A stretch of DNA of 64,000 nucleotides from contig CALOBC010000015.1 of NCBI GenBank assembly GCA_942491145.1, forward strand, positions 154,848 to 218,847, written 5' to 3'. This stretch comes from CAXQUZ01 sp942491145 (GTDB lineage: Bacteria > Myxococcota_A > UBA796 > UBA2385). Of the stretch, positions 14,571 through 23,471 are shown one piece after another. Below the pieces are notes generated by a model. That model ran no database searches, was not told the origin of the DNA, and was given only the letters and a program-made list of their open reading frames with translations. The translations under genes were made by a program, and so were the position numbers. How positions within the stretch are numbered: position 1 is the first letter of the stretch; each line of letters begins with the position of its first letter.

Positions 14571-17500
14571 ATGCCCGCCTCACGGTCCGCCGTTCTGCTT
14601 GCCCTGCTCAGCGCCTGCGCCACCGAGCCCGCTCCCGACGGCGACACCGCGCCAGCGGACCGCCGTGCAGCCCAGGGCAAGCATGTGCCGCTTCACATGG
14701 TGAACGGCCAGCCCACCGCGAACCTCGGCTTGGTGGGCATGGCCGCGCGCTTCGACACGCGGGGCCCCATCGTCTCCAGCGAGCTCGGTGACGCCTTTGC
14801 GGTCGACACCCTGCGCTGGGGAGCGGGCGAGCCCTCGATGCAGGTGAGCCGGGCCCAGCCGACCATCACAGCCTGTGAGGGCGAGCTCGCGGCCCGCACA
14901 GGGTGCACCGAGCGCGTGGAGTACCAGCGCGGAGACGGCCTGGTGGAGTGGTGGCTCACCCGGCAGGCGGGGCTGGAGCAGGGCTGGACGGTCGAAGCGG
15001 CCCCGGCGGGGGACCCTGAGCTGGTCTTCGAGGTGGACGTCGCCGGCAGTGTGGACCTGATTCCTGGAGGCTCGGGCGGGCGGCTCATCGATCAGAGCGG
15101 CCACCACTGGATGATCGGTGGAGTGTCGGCCTGGGATGCCGATGGGCGGGATCTTCCGGCTCGCCTGGAGATGAGCGGGGAGGAGCTGAGGGTTGTCGTG
15201 GATGCGGAGGGGGCGAGCTGGCCGGTGACGGTGGATCCCATCTATGAGACGGCTGCTGCGATTCTATCCGGGGAAGCCTATTTCGGAACGCTGCTTTCCG
15301 GCGGCGACTTCAACGCTGACGGCTACGACGACCTCGTTGCAGTGAGCAGTTCTCGTCCCTACTCGATTCATATCTTCAACGGTGACAGCACAGGTCTTCA
15401 GGCCGTCGCCACGCAAAGAATCGTACCACCAATGGACGCCGACTACACCCACCAGGCCAGGGGGAACGGAGACCTCAATAGCGACGGCTACGACGATCTC
15501 GTGGTTGGTCGCGACGGGTCGATCGACGTGTACTACGGTACAGCGCAGGGGCTACCCAACACTCCCGACCTACAGATACCCGACCCGTCCACCTACGCCT
15601 ACGCCTACTTCGGCCGTCAAGTAGACTCGGGCGGAGACCTCAACGGCGATGGCTACGATGACATCGTAGTCGCCTACCGCTCTTCCAGCGTGAACGTAAC
15701 CCTGGCAGTTGCCTATGGCGGTTCCAGCGGGGCCGACTCGACTGTGACGACTATAGACTCCACACCGTCCTCCAATAGTACAACCCTCACATACGCTGGC
15801 GACGTGGACGGCAATGGATATGATGACTTGGTTCTACACAACGAGATCCTACTAAGTAGTGCAGCGGGGGTCAGCTTCTCGAACACAGTTGTTTTGGGAA
15901 GCGGCGGCTATGGCGGCAAGGCCGGTGACGTGAACGGGGATGGCTACGACGACGTGTTCACGACGGACTATTCGAACGCCTTGAATACCGGCGCCGTGTG
16001 GTTCTATCACGGCAACAGTAGCGGAATCGACTCCTTTGCGAGTGGCTACATTGCTGGAGCCACGAGGGGAGACACTCTGGGCTACGCAGTCGCGTCTGTC
16101 GGAGATCTCAATGGCGACGCGGACGATGAGGTCATCGTCAGTGCAATTCTCTACAATTCCTACGGTGGTGTGTTTCTGCACGATGGTAGCCCAGGCGGCG
16201 TCTCTCCAACGTCTTCCCAGACCCATACCTCGGGCAGTACTGACCTGTACTTTGGAAAGAGCCTCGTTGGGTCACTTGACTTCAATGGCGATGGGGTCCC
16301 TGACGCGGCCATCGCAAACACAGAAGGCAGGGACTACGCGGGCGAAGTGTTTGTCTATCATGGCAGTTCGTCGGGGGCCCTGTCGCACCAACAAACTGTC
16401 ACGTCCTCCACGGGCTACGGCAACTACGGAGAAAAGTTGGCCATGGTAGGCGATGTCGACGGAGACGGCTACGCGGACGTACTTATTGGTGATAGATATG
16501 CCGTCGACTACGGACAGGCGTATCTACACTTGGGAACATCGACTGGCCTCAGATGGCAACCGGATGTGACCTACAGTGGTTCAACGTCAGCGAGCGCGCT
16601 AGGCGTCAGTGTTGATGGCGCGGGAGACACAAATGGGGACGGTCTCGCGGACTACATTGTGGGAGTTTACGGCGCGGGATCGGCATTCCTATACTACGGC
16701 AACACCTCAGGGCCGCCATCAAGTGCATCAGCCACAATCGTTGGCTCGGGCTCGTTCGGGCTCACGGTGTCAGACGCGGGAGACGTAGATGGCGATGGCT
16801 ACGACGACCTGTTGGTTGCGGACTACAGTTCAGACTCGGCGTACCTGTTTATGGGAGGTTCTTCGGCACCGTCGTCGGTTGCGGCAACGACATTCACTGG
16901 GACGTCAGGTTCCTACTACGGAGAGACGCTGGAGGCTGCGGGCGACGTCAACAACGATGGCTACGATGACATTGTAGTGGGCGCTCCCAGAACGAGCTCG
17001 TTGCGGGGCTCGACCTTCGTATTCCACGGGAGTGCAACGGGGGTCTCTTCCACGGCAACACAGACCATGCAATGCCCTGACTCTTCATGCAAGTTTGGCA
17101 CCAGTCTGGCTGCGGGCGACATCGACCAAGATGGGTTCTCCGACATCGTGGTCGGAGCTCCCAACGCGGGCACAGGCTCAGAAGGGCGAGTCTACGTGTA
17201 TATGGGCTCTTCGACTGGCGTCGCTTGGTATTCTTCTTCAAGCTTGGCGGGCCCCGGAACGATGAGGGACTTCGGAGACTCCCTGGCCCTCGGGGACCTC
17301 AATGGGGACGGATACCTTGACCTGGCAGCGGGAGACTCAGCCTATGATGGCAGCCAGGGAACCGTTGAAATCTATGCCGGAGGCGGGAGCGGGTATGGGC
17401 CTTCCACGGATGCGTCGATTCTGGGAGTGACGCCGAACTACGTGTACCTCGGCCAGGCGCTGTCATCAGGGCAAGATGTAGACGCTGATGGATACGATGA

Positions 17501-20042
17501 CTTGTTGGTGGGCGGAAGTGGAACCGTCCTCCTGTATCGAGGATTCGAGGACGCCGACGGCGACGGTGTAGGAGCCGCTGAGGATTGCGACGACACCGAC
17601 GCGAGTGTTGGAGCTCCGTTAATTTCAGCCCACCCAGATGTAGACGGGGATGGTTACGGGGACTCCGCGACTGAGCTGTATGTTTGCGCGCTCTCATCGT
17701 CCTACCTGACCGACGGCACGGACTGTGACGACTCCGACTCGGCCGTCAACCCAAGCGCCACGGAGACCACGGGCGACGGCATCGACCAGGACTGCGACGG
17801 CGAAGAGCTCTGCTATGTCGACGGGGACGGCGATGGCTACCGGCCCGACAGCACGTCCACTACCGTCAGCAGTGACGCCGGCTGCTCCGACTTGGGCGAG
17901 GCCCTGAGCACGGCCCCGGTCGACGACTGCGACGACAGTGACGCCACGGTGAGCCCTGGGGCCACGGAGCAGGCCGGAGACGAGCTCGACCAGGACTGCG
18001 ACGGCACGGAGCTCTGCTACGCCGATGCCGACGACGACGGCTACACCGATGGCGCCACGACCGTGACCAGCGCCGACACCGACTGCGCCGACCCAGGCGA
18101 GGGCCTCGCCTCCGACCCGACGGGGGAGTGTGATGACGCCGATGCCGCGGTCCACCCGGGCGCGACCGAGCTGACGGGCGACGGCGTCGACCAGGACTGC
18201 GACGGCGAAGAGCTCTGCTATGTCGATGCCGACGACGACGGCTACACCGACGGCGCCACCACCGTGCTCAGCACCGACCCCGACTGCTCCGACTCGGGCG
18301 AGGGACTGGCCTCCGACCCGACGGGGGAGTGCGACGACGGGGACGCGAGCATCCACCCCGGGGCCACGGAGAGCGCCGGCGACGAGCTCGACCAGGACTG
18401 CGACGGCATGGAGCTCTGCTACGTCGACCTCGACGGTGACGGCTACATCGACGCGACCACCACCGTCGTCAGCGCAGACATCGACTGCAGCAGCACCGGG
18501 GAGGCGCTGGCCTCCGCGCCCAGCGGGGAGTGTGACGACACCGACGCCAGCATCCACCCGGGGGCCACGGAGCTCACGGGCGACGAGGTCGACCAGGACT
18601 GCGATGGAGCCGAGACCTGCTACGCCGATGCCGACGACGACGGCTACACCGACGGCGTGAGCACAGTGGCCAGCGGCGATGTGGACTGCTCCGACTCGGG
18701 CGAGGGCCTGGCCACCGACCCCACCGGCGACTGTGATGACAGCGACGCCACCGTCTACCTCGGCGCGACCGAGCTGACGGGCGACGGCGTCGACCAGGAC
18801 TGCGACGGTGGCGAGATCTGCTACGCCGATGCCGACGACGACGGCTACACCGACGGCGTGAGCACGGTGACCAGCAGCGATGCCGACTGCCTCGACTCTG
18901 GCGAGGGCCTGGCGACCGATCCCACGGGGGAGTGTGACGACAGCGACGCCTCGGCCCACCCGGGCGCGGCCGAGGTCATCGCCGACGGCACGGACCAGGA
19001 CTGCGACGGAGGCGACCGCTGCTACGCCGACCAGGACGGCGACGGCTACCGGTCCGCCGACGGCTCGAGCATCGCTTCGACCGACCTCGACTGCACGGAC
19101 GCTGGCGAAGCGCTGGCGGCAGCCCCCGCGGGCGACTGCGATGACGAGGACGCCGCCATCAACCCGGGGGCGACGGAGGTGGCTGGAGACAGCGTCGACC
19201 AGGACTGCGACGGCGCGGAGCTCTGCTTCGTCGATGCCGACAACGACGGCTACACCGACGGGACGAACACGCTGACCAGCTCCGACACCGACTGCACGGA
19301 CAGCGGTGAGGGCTCGGCGAGCGCGCCAGACACCGACTGCCTCGACAGCGAAGCCTCGGTGCATCCCGGCGCCACGGAGGGCATCGCCGACGGTGTCGAC
19401 CAGGACTGCGACGGCACCGAGCTCTGCTACGCGGATGCCGACGGAGACGGCTTTGCCGTGGACTCCAGCTTCCAGCTCAGCTCAGACGACCTGGACTGCG
19501 AAGACCCGGGCGAGGCGGGGTCGTCGGTCGGGTTCGGGGACTGCGACGACAGCAGCGGCAGCGTCCACCCGGATGCGGAGGAGCTGCCCGGCGACGAGCT
19601 CGACCAGGACTGCGACGGCGCAGAGCTGTGCTACGTCGACGCGGACGCCGACGGCTACCGCGATGTCGATGAGACCACGGTCCGTTCCGTCGACAGCGAC
19701 TGCTCCGACACCGGGGAGGCGCTCGCGGTGACGGCGGCCGGCGACTGCGCGGACGGGGACGCGTCCATCTACCCCGGCGCTCCCGACACTCCCGGCGACG
19801 GCATCGACCAGGACTGCGATGGGGCCGACGCGACGGAGACGGGTGGGGCCGACGGAGCCGATGGAACCGACGGAGCCGACGGAACCGACGGAGCTGATGG
19901 GACCGACGGGACCGACGGGACCGACGGTGTCGCAGACAACGGTGGCGACAAGGGAGGATGCGCAGCCGCGGGGGGCACCGGCACAGCAGCTCTCGCACTG
20001 CTGGCCTTGCTCCCGCTGGGTCGACGCCGCCGCCAGACCTGA
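14571..20042 (+). CDS. Giant FG-GAP / MopE-repeat surface lipoprotein with MYXO-CTERM-like tail
   Basis: An 1,823-residue cargo protein. The start at 14571 gives a lipoprotein signal (SAVLLALLSACATEP). Residues about 230-1000 contain FG-GAP/VCBS-type repeats (GDLNGDGYDDLVVG variants), predicted to fold as a calcium-binding beta-propeller-like domain. The next 750 residues hold about 11 MopE-type metal-binding repeats (CYADADDDGYTDG ... CDDSDA ... PGATE ... GDGVDQDCDG). A GTD/GAD low-complexity run then precedes GGC, a hydrophobic span and RRRRQT. Such proteins act at the cell surface in adhesion or metal binding. It lies inside the IS-associated insertion, between paralogues of virion-like genes, so it was gained after the block was copied. 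Confidence 0.88.
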   Translation: MPASRSAVLLALLSACATEPAPDGDTAPADRRAAQGKHVPLHMVNGQPTANLGLVGMAARFDTRGPIVSSELGDAFAVDTLRWGAGEPSMQVSRAQPTITACEGELAARTGCTERVEYQRGDGLVEWWLTRQAGLEQGWTVEAAPAGDPELVFEVDVAGSVDLIPGGSGGRLIDQSGHHWMIGGVSAWDADGRDLPARLEMSGEELRVVVDAEGASWPVTVDPIYETAAAILSGEAYFGTLLSGGDFNADGYDDLVAVSSSRPYSIHIFNGDSTGLQAVATQRIVPPMDADYTHQARGNGDLNSDGYDDLVVGRDGSIDVYYGTAQGLPNTPDLQIPDPSTYAYAYFGRQVDSGGDLNGDGYDDIVVAYRSSSVNVTLAVAYGGSSGADSTVTTIDSTPSSNSTTLTYAGDVDGNGYDDLVLHNEILLSSAAGVSFSNTVVLGSGGYGGKAGDVNGDGYDDVFTTDYSNALNTGAVWFYHGNSSGIDSFASGYIAGATRGDTLGYAVASVGDLNGDADDEVIVSAILYNSYGGVFLHDGSPGGVSPTSSQTHTSGSTDLYFGKSLVGSLDFNGDGVPDAAIANTEGRDYAGEVFVYHGSSSGALSHQQTVTSSTGYGNYGEKLAMVGDVDGDGYADVLIGDRYAVDYGQAYLHLGTSTGLRWQPDVTYSGSTSASALGVSVDGAGDTNGDGLADYIVGVYGAGSAFLYYGNTSGPPSSASATIVGSGSFGLTVSDAGDVDGDGYDDLLVADYSSDSAYLFMGGSSAPSSVAATTFTGTSGSYYGETLEAAGDVNNDGYDDIVVGAPRTSSLRGSTFVFHGSATGVSSTATQTMQCPDSSCKFGTSLAAGDIDQDGFSDIVVGAPNAGTGSEGRVYVYMGSSTGVAWYSSSSLAGPGTMRDFGDSLALGDLNGDGYLDLAAGDSAYDGSQGTVEIYAGGGSGYGPSTDASILGVTPNYVYLGQALSSGQDVDADGYDDLLVGGSGTVLLYRGFEDADGDGVGAAEDCDDTDASVGAPLISAHPDVDGDGYGDSATELYVCALSSSYLTDGTDCDDSDSAVNPSATETTGDGIDQDCDGEELCYVDGDGDGYRPDSTSTTVSSDAGCSDLGEALSTAPVDDCDDSDATVSPGATEQAGDELDQDCDGTELCYADADDDGYTDGATTVTSADTDCADPGEGLASDPTGECDDADAAVHPGATELTGDGVDQDCDGEELCYVDADDDGYTDGATTVLSTDPDCSDSGEGLASDPTGECDDGDASIHPGATESAGDELDQDCDGMELCYVDLDGDGYIDATTTVVSADIDCSSTGEALASAPSGECDDTDASIHPGATELTGDEVDQDCDGAETCYADADDDGYTDGVSTVASGDVDCSDSGEGLATDPTGDCDDSDATVYLGATELTGDGVDQDCDGGEICYADADDDGYTDGVSTVTSSDADCLDSGEGLATDPTGECDDSDASAHPGAAEVIADGTDQDCDGGDRCYADQDGDGYRSADGSSIASTDLDCTDAGEALAAAPAGDCDDEDAAINPGATEVAGDSVDQDCDGAELCFVDADNDGYTDGTNTLTSSDTDCTDSGEGSASAPDTDCLDSEASVHPGATEGIADGVDQDCDGTELCYADADGDGFAVDSSFQLSSDDLDCEDPGEAGSSVGFGDCDDSSGSVHPDAEELPGDELDQDCDGAELCYVDADADGYRDVDETTVRSVDSDCSDTGEALAVTAAGDCADGDASIYPGAPDTPGDGIDQDCDGADATETGGADGADGTDGADGTDGADGTDGTDGTDGVADNGGDKGGCAAAGGTGTAALALLALLPLGRRRRQT

Positions 20043-20149
20043 GCAGCCCTGTCCCGACGCGGTCCTCCGGCATGTTCGCCGGGACCGCAGCCGAGAATCC
20101 CGCCAAAACGGCCCCCCGCCCTGCGTACCTCCCTCCACAGGAGGCCCGC

Positions 20150-20178
20150 ATGGCCAAGCGTCCGACCTACCTGCGCAT
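20150..20178 (+). pseudogene. First codons of a second copy of the 942-aa protein gene, cut by the IS
   Basis: A strong AGGAGG site precedes ATG and the codons for MAKRPTYLRI. This matches the start of the large gene at 33521-36349 (MASTRRPTYLRID). The frame then meets the left end of the second IS copy and stops after five more codons. Confidence 0.8.
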
Positions 20179-20848
20179 TGACCTTGCCCCGATTTGACGG
20201 ACCAATTTGTTGGGCGAATTCGAGGGCTTCGCGTGGCCCGCTGAACACATTGATGTTGACGATGTTCTCGAAGATGTATGCTGCACCGTCTGCGACAGCC
20301 AAGTGCGACCGTGGATGGCCCCGGTCCGGCAGGGGGTCGCGCCTCTGCCGGACCCTTTCCGTCATTGACGAGCCGTCGCTCCGCCTTCGCGCTCCCATGG
20401 ATGGCCCCTCCCTTCCTGTGGACCCATCGCTTCGAGAACGGCCTCTTCTTCGGTGTTCTGGCTGCTGCCGCGGTCTTGACTCCGGAGGTTGGTTTGGCGG
20501 GGCCCCCGCCCCCACCGCGCTGACGGGCTCATGCGGCCTCCTGCCCGGACTGCGCCAATGCAAAAGCCAGCTCGAAGTCCACAGGGCTGCGTTGGCCATT
20601 GTTGGAGTGTCGACGGACTCGGTTGTAGAAGGCGTGAATGTAGTCAGCAACGGCCTTCTTGGCCTCTTCCAGGTCCGCCCAGCCCGAGGATTGGCGAACC
20701 AGTTCCTGCTCCAGTGTCCCGAAGAAGGACTTCGCGACCGCGTTGTCCCAACAGTTGCCCTTTCTGCTCATGGATGGCCGAGCCTGAAGTGCGGTGAGTG
20801 CGGCCTGGTAGGCGTAGCTGGTGTACTGCGTTCCTCGGTCCGAGTGGT
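20179..20848 (-). mobile_element. IS3-family insertion sequence, partial second copy
   Basis: Nearly identical to 10782-11451 (same left terminal repeat and the C-terminal part of OrfB; only a few substitutions seen, e.g. at 20640 and 20731). It is broken at 20848, so OrfA, the N-terminal part of OrfB and the right terminal repeat are missing. Confidence 0.9.
20529..20848 (-). pseudogene. OrfB transposase fragment
   Basis: The C-terminal third of OrfB is present (SDRGTQYTSYAYQAALTAL through ALAQSGQEAA), including the catalytic Glu region (VAKSFFGTLEQEL, with Glu-to-Lys two residues before SFF). It lacks the first two catalytic domains. Confidence 0.85.
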
Positions 20849-20878
20849 TGTTGGCAGCCCCGTAAACCCGCGCATAGT

Positions 20879-21008
20879 CGGTGCAATCCGCGCCCCACAC
20901 CCAACGGTGCAATCCGCGCCCCACACCCACCGGTGCAACCCGCGCCACACACCCACCGGTGCACAGCCCCGCGCGTCCCCACCGGTGCACGCCGGCCCGC
21001 CGAACCGT
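20879..21008 (+). repeat. 26-bp tandem repeat, about five units
   Basis: Units start at 20879, 20905, 20931, 20957 and 20983, each opening CGGTGCA and most continuing through CGCGCC to ACACCCAC. The later units are increasingly diverged. This non-coding minisatellite sits between two truncated transposition genes. Confidence 0.75.
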
Positions 21009-21059
21009 CGGCACTCCCTGTGCCGACGGTCGCTCCACTGACGTCCTGGCTCGCCCCCG

Positions 21060-21545
21060 CTACTCGTCGACCTTGGTCCGAAGGAGTGCCTTCCGGGCCG
21101 CGGTCTCCTTGGCTTCCTTCAGCCGGTAGCTCTCGCCCTCGACCTTCACGATCTCCGAGCGATGGACCAGCCGGTCCACAAGCGTGACGACACATGCCGC
21201 GCTCGCAAAGACTTGATTCCACTCACCAAAGGGCTTGTTCGTGGTGACCACGATGGGGCGGCCCAGCGCGTAGCGGCGGGTCACCACCTCGAACAGCAGG
21301 TCTGCATGTCGGTTGCCGTACGATTGGTAGCCCACTTCGTCGATGCACAACACAGCGGGCCGGCACAGACGGGCCAGACGACGCTGTAGGCCGCTTGCGC
21401 TGTCTTCGGCCGCCAGCGTGTTGAGCATCGCGCTCGCAGTTGTGAAGTGGACCGTGTGGCCGGCCAGAAGGACCTTGTGGGCGAGGTTCTTCGCCAGCAT
21501 GGTCTTCCCGACGCCGTTGGGGCCGACCAAGATGACGTTGGCCTG
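21060..21545 (-). pseudogene. IstB-like IS21-family helper ATPase, 5'-truncated
   Basis: The Walker A motif GPNGVGKTMLAKNLA, Walker B-like VLCIDEVGYQSY and sensor-like VVTTNKPFGEW identify the IS21-family IstB helper (AAA+ ATPase). The reading frame is broken at 21545-21550, where it joins the second copy of the 589-bp repeat, so the N-terminal region is lost. No IstA partner is present. Confidence 0.85.
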
Positions 21546-21550
21546 TTCGA

Positions 21551-21952
21551 CTGCATGGCGTCATCGTGCATGGCGCATTCCGCACTGGGGACCGGCCCCT
21601 CGGCCGCCGCGTCTCCGTGGACTTGGTGGCGCGGGTTCCGGTGGCGCAGTTGGACGCGGTACAGGGAGAGCTCGGCCGATATTCCCGTCGGTGGCAAGAC
21701 CGTGGACTCCAACAGCGTCCGCCGCCGCCGGTGCCCTGGGCCTCCGAAGCAATGCCCGCGAGCCCACCGACCTGGCGGGATGCCGCTCGCGCTGCCTACG
21801 GTGCGGTGTGTGCAGCGCTGGGATGGCACCCCGAGACATGGTCGCCCGGCTTGGTGGTCGACGAGTGCGGCCGGGCCCAGGCGCGGCTTGTCGAGGTCCT
21901 CGAAGAGAACCACCGGCTGCGCCGCCGACTCGGAGCAATAGACGAGCGATGA
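21551..21952 (+). pseudogene. 5'-truncated copy of the 160-aa gene
   Basis: It matches the gene at 10119-10601 from residue 28 (LHGVIVHGAF) to the stop, with a handful of substitutions (ARVPVAQ, EENHRLRR). The first 27 codons are missing because the repeat begins inside the gene and abuts the IstB fragment. Confidence 0.85.
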
Positions 21953-22139
21953 CCCCGCAACGACCCGCTGACGTTCCCGAGTGGGTGTGGTTGCTCGCCG
22001 GCCGCGGTGGTGCGAGCTTGGCCCTCGCCGAGCTGCTGGCAGCCATGCCCACCGGCGGACCCGTGTACGAGTGCCACCGGTGCCAGCATCACCCGATTGC
22101 CGTTGGGCTGAGGCGCTGCCCCCGGTGTGGGCAGACCTT
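21551..22139 (+). repeat. 589-bp direct repeat, copy 2
   Basis: Nearly identical to 10200-10788. This copy continues uninterrupted into the full zinc-ribbon gene, so it retains the ancestral right-hand context. Confidence 0.9.
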
Positions 22140-22218
22140 CATCTGGCGGGGGAGCCAGGCGCGGGCGGAGGGTGCGGCAAAAACCCCCGTGCGCAACAGG
22201 CCGAGAATGCCGGGCTGA
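21949..22218 (+). CDS. Zinc-ribbon protein (89 aa), intact copy
   Basis: It contains CHRCQHHPIAVGLRRCPRCGQTF, a rubredoxin-like pair of C-x2-C knuckles 15 residues apart, after a hydrophobic helix (EWVWLLAGRGGASLALAELL). The ATG overlaps the preceding stop. It may bind nucleic acid or serve as a partner subunit; no family is recognised. The basic tail is encoded by a stretch containing GTGCGGCAAAAAC repeats, so the true C-terminus is somewhat uncertain. Confidence 0.65.
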   Translation: MTPQRPADVPEWVWLLAGRGGASLALAELLAAMPTGGPVYECHRCQHHPIAVGLRRCPRCGQTFIWRGSQARAEGAAKTPVRNRPRMPG

Positions 22219-22245
22219 GGTGCGGCAAAAACCCCCTTCCTGCGT

Positions 22246-22271
22246 GCGGCAAAAACATCTGTTTTTGCCGC
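22246..22271. terminator. Strong hairpin, probable bidirectional terminator
   Basis: A perfect 11-bp stem (GCGGCAAAAAC, ATCT loop, GTTTTTGCCGC). The T-run inside the stem serves either strand. GTGCGGCAAAAAC occurs twice more just upstream (from about 22171 and 22221). It ends the left plus-strand cluster. Confidence 0.7.
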
Positions 22272-22345
22272 GGTGGATGCGAGCGTCGAAGCTCGCCGGG
22301 CTTGCTCGCGATTCGCTTCGAGGGTGGTCCGCCAAAATGAGGGAC

Positions 22346-22413
22346 GGTCATGGTCCGTCCTCCATGTGATGGACGACCAGCGGCGAGTGGCCTTGGTGGA
22401 GACACAGACTGTC
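22346..22413 (+). repeat. 68-bp inverted repeat, left copy (RHS fragment)
   Basis: Identical to the reverse complement of 27247-27314. Read on the plus strand it encodes part of an RHS core (WSVLHVMDDQRRVALVETQT). The two copies bracket the ABC-3C defence locus. Confidence 0.9.
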
Positions 22414-22757
22414 TGGGGTGTGGCAGCCCACCGCTTGAGTCCCTTGTCCTTCCAGTGGTCGATCGCGCCCTCGAGATCCTCCTTGATCTTCGTCACCAGT
22501 GCGGCCTGCTTGAACTCGTCGGGTGAGTACGCGGCGAAGATCACACCGCTGTGCAGCAGCATGCCGTCGTTCTTCTTGTCGCCCATGTTCCCGTAGGGCC
22601 GAACAGGCACGAAGCGCTCGGCTTCGCCCAGGACCCGCTGCATGACCCGCTCGAATAGCTGCTGGAATTCGGTCCCCTGTGCCTCGAAGCACTTCAGCTT
22701 CCACCACAGCCAGTGGTTGAGCATCATGGGGTCGAACCCGCTCGGTGCGTCAGGCAT
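22414..22757 (-). pseudogene. Truncated nuclease-like effector fragment
   Basis: About 115 residues from a proper start (GGAG upstream of ATG at 22757). The segments TEFQQLFERVMQRVLG, FVPVRPYGNMGDKKNDGML and VIFAAYSPDE resemble the N-terminal restriction-endonuclease-like domain of effectors in ABC-3C-type loci. The D-KKNDG motif is a plausible metal/catalytic region. The frame runs into the 68-bp inverted repeat and loses its natural C-terminus. It lies downstream of the ABC-3C operon and could be a relic of a second system. Confidence 0.5.
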
Positions 22758-22975
22758 GGAAGCTCCACTTGGTGTCGGGCGCTTGAACGCAGATCGCTCC
22801 GAAAGGAGCTTACCAAGCGTGAATGCGCTGCGGGGCTCGGTCAGCTTCCGCGTAGTCCAAGGCTGCTGCTGGCCGCCACAATGCGCCGTTAGCGGGGCGG
22901 CCTCTTCTACGCCGATTTGCGGACTCGGCAGCGCAAGTTCGTCACCTCGCGCGTAGTGATATGGAGGTCTCCTCG

Positions 22976-23350
22976 ATGCGACGACGACGACGACGACGCA
23001 ATCTGCCGTTCGACTACTTTGGCGAACATCGCGAGCTGCTCAAGATCGCGCTCCGCGATGAGCTCTGGGCGCATTCCGATGCCCTGAGCCATGAGGCGCT
23101 GGTTCTGTGCGAGCGACTCTCCCAGTCCTGGCTCGACCATCATGAGGACACGGTCCGTGAGGCGTGGGCGCTGGAGACCGAGCGGGTCGCGGGGTTCAGC
23201 GCTCGCGTGCGGCCCCACTTCGACATCTTCGTCGGCACCCTCACCGAGGCCCTGGTCGCCTACGCGCGGCAGGGTCGGCCCGACATGCAGTGGCGTGACC
23301 ACGAGCGGGCGCTGTACTTCACGCCGCGGACTCCAGACAACAAGAACTGA
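22976..23350 (+). CDS. Hypothetical protein (124 aa)
   Basis: It starts at ATG 22976, six bases after GGAGG. A run of arginines opens the protein (MRRRRRRRNLPFDYFGEH), followed by a helical, acidic body (LLKIALRDELW, SWLDHHEDTVREAWALETE). The gene points the other way from the ABC-3C operon and lies just beyond its end. No family is recognised; it may be a small DNA- or membrane-associated accessory, but nothing shows this. Confidence 0.5.
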   Translation: MRRRRRRRNLPFDYFGEHRELLKIALRDELWAHSDALSHEALVLCERLSQSWLDHHEDTVREAWALETERVAGFSARVRPHFDIFVGTLTEALVAYARQGRPDMQWRDHERALYFTPRTPDNKN

Positions 23351-23471
23351 CGAGCTCCGAGCCAAGTAGTCATTTGGCTAGTCCGGTGGTGCCGCCGTGC
23401 GTCTGACCACAGTATGTAGTCCCAGATCGCGACCATATGAACGAAAACCGGTAGACGCCGGACGATACCAA

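Noticed and set aside
17694..19364. Long open frame on the minus strand opposite the lipoprotein gene
   Set aside because: It mirrors the Asp/Gly-rich MopE repeats in a GC-rich gene; codon pattern, motifs and signal peptide all support the plus strand.
20879..21008. 26-bp units as a CRISPR array
   Set aside because: The units are directly abutting with no spacers and decay progressively, which is a minisatellite.
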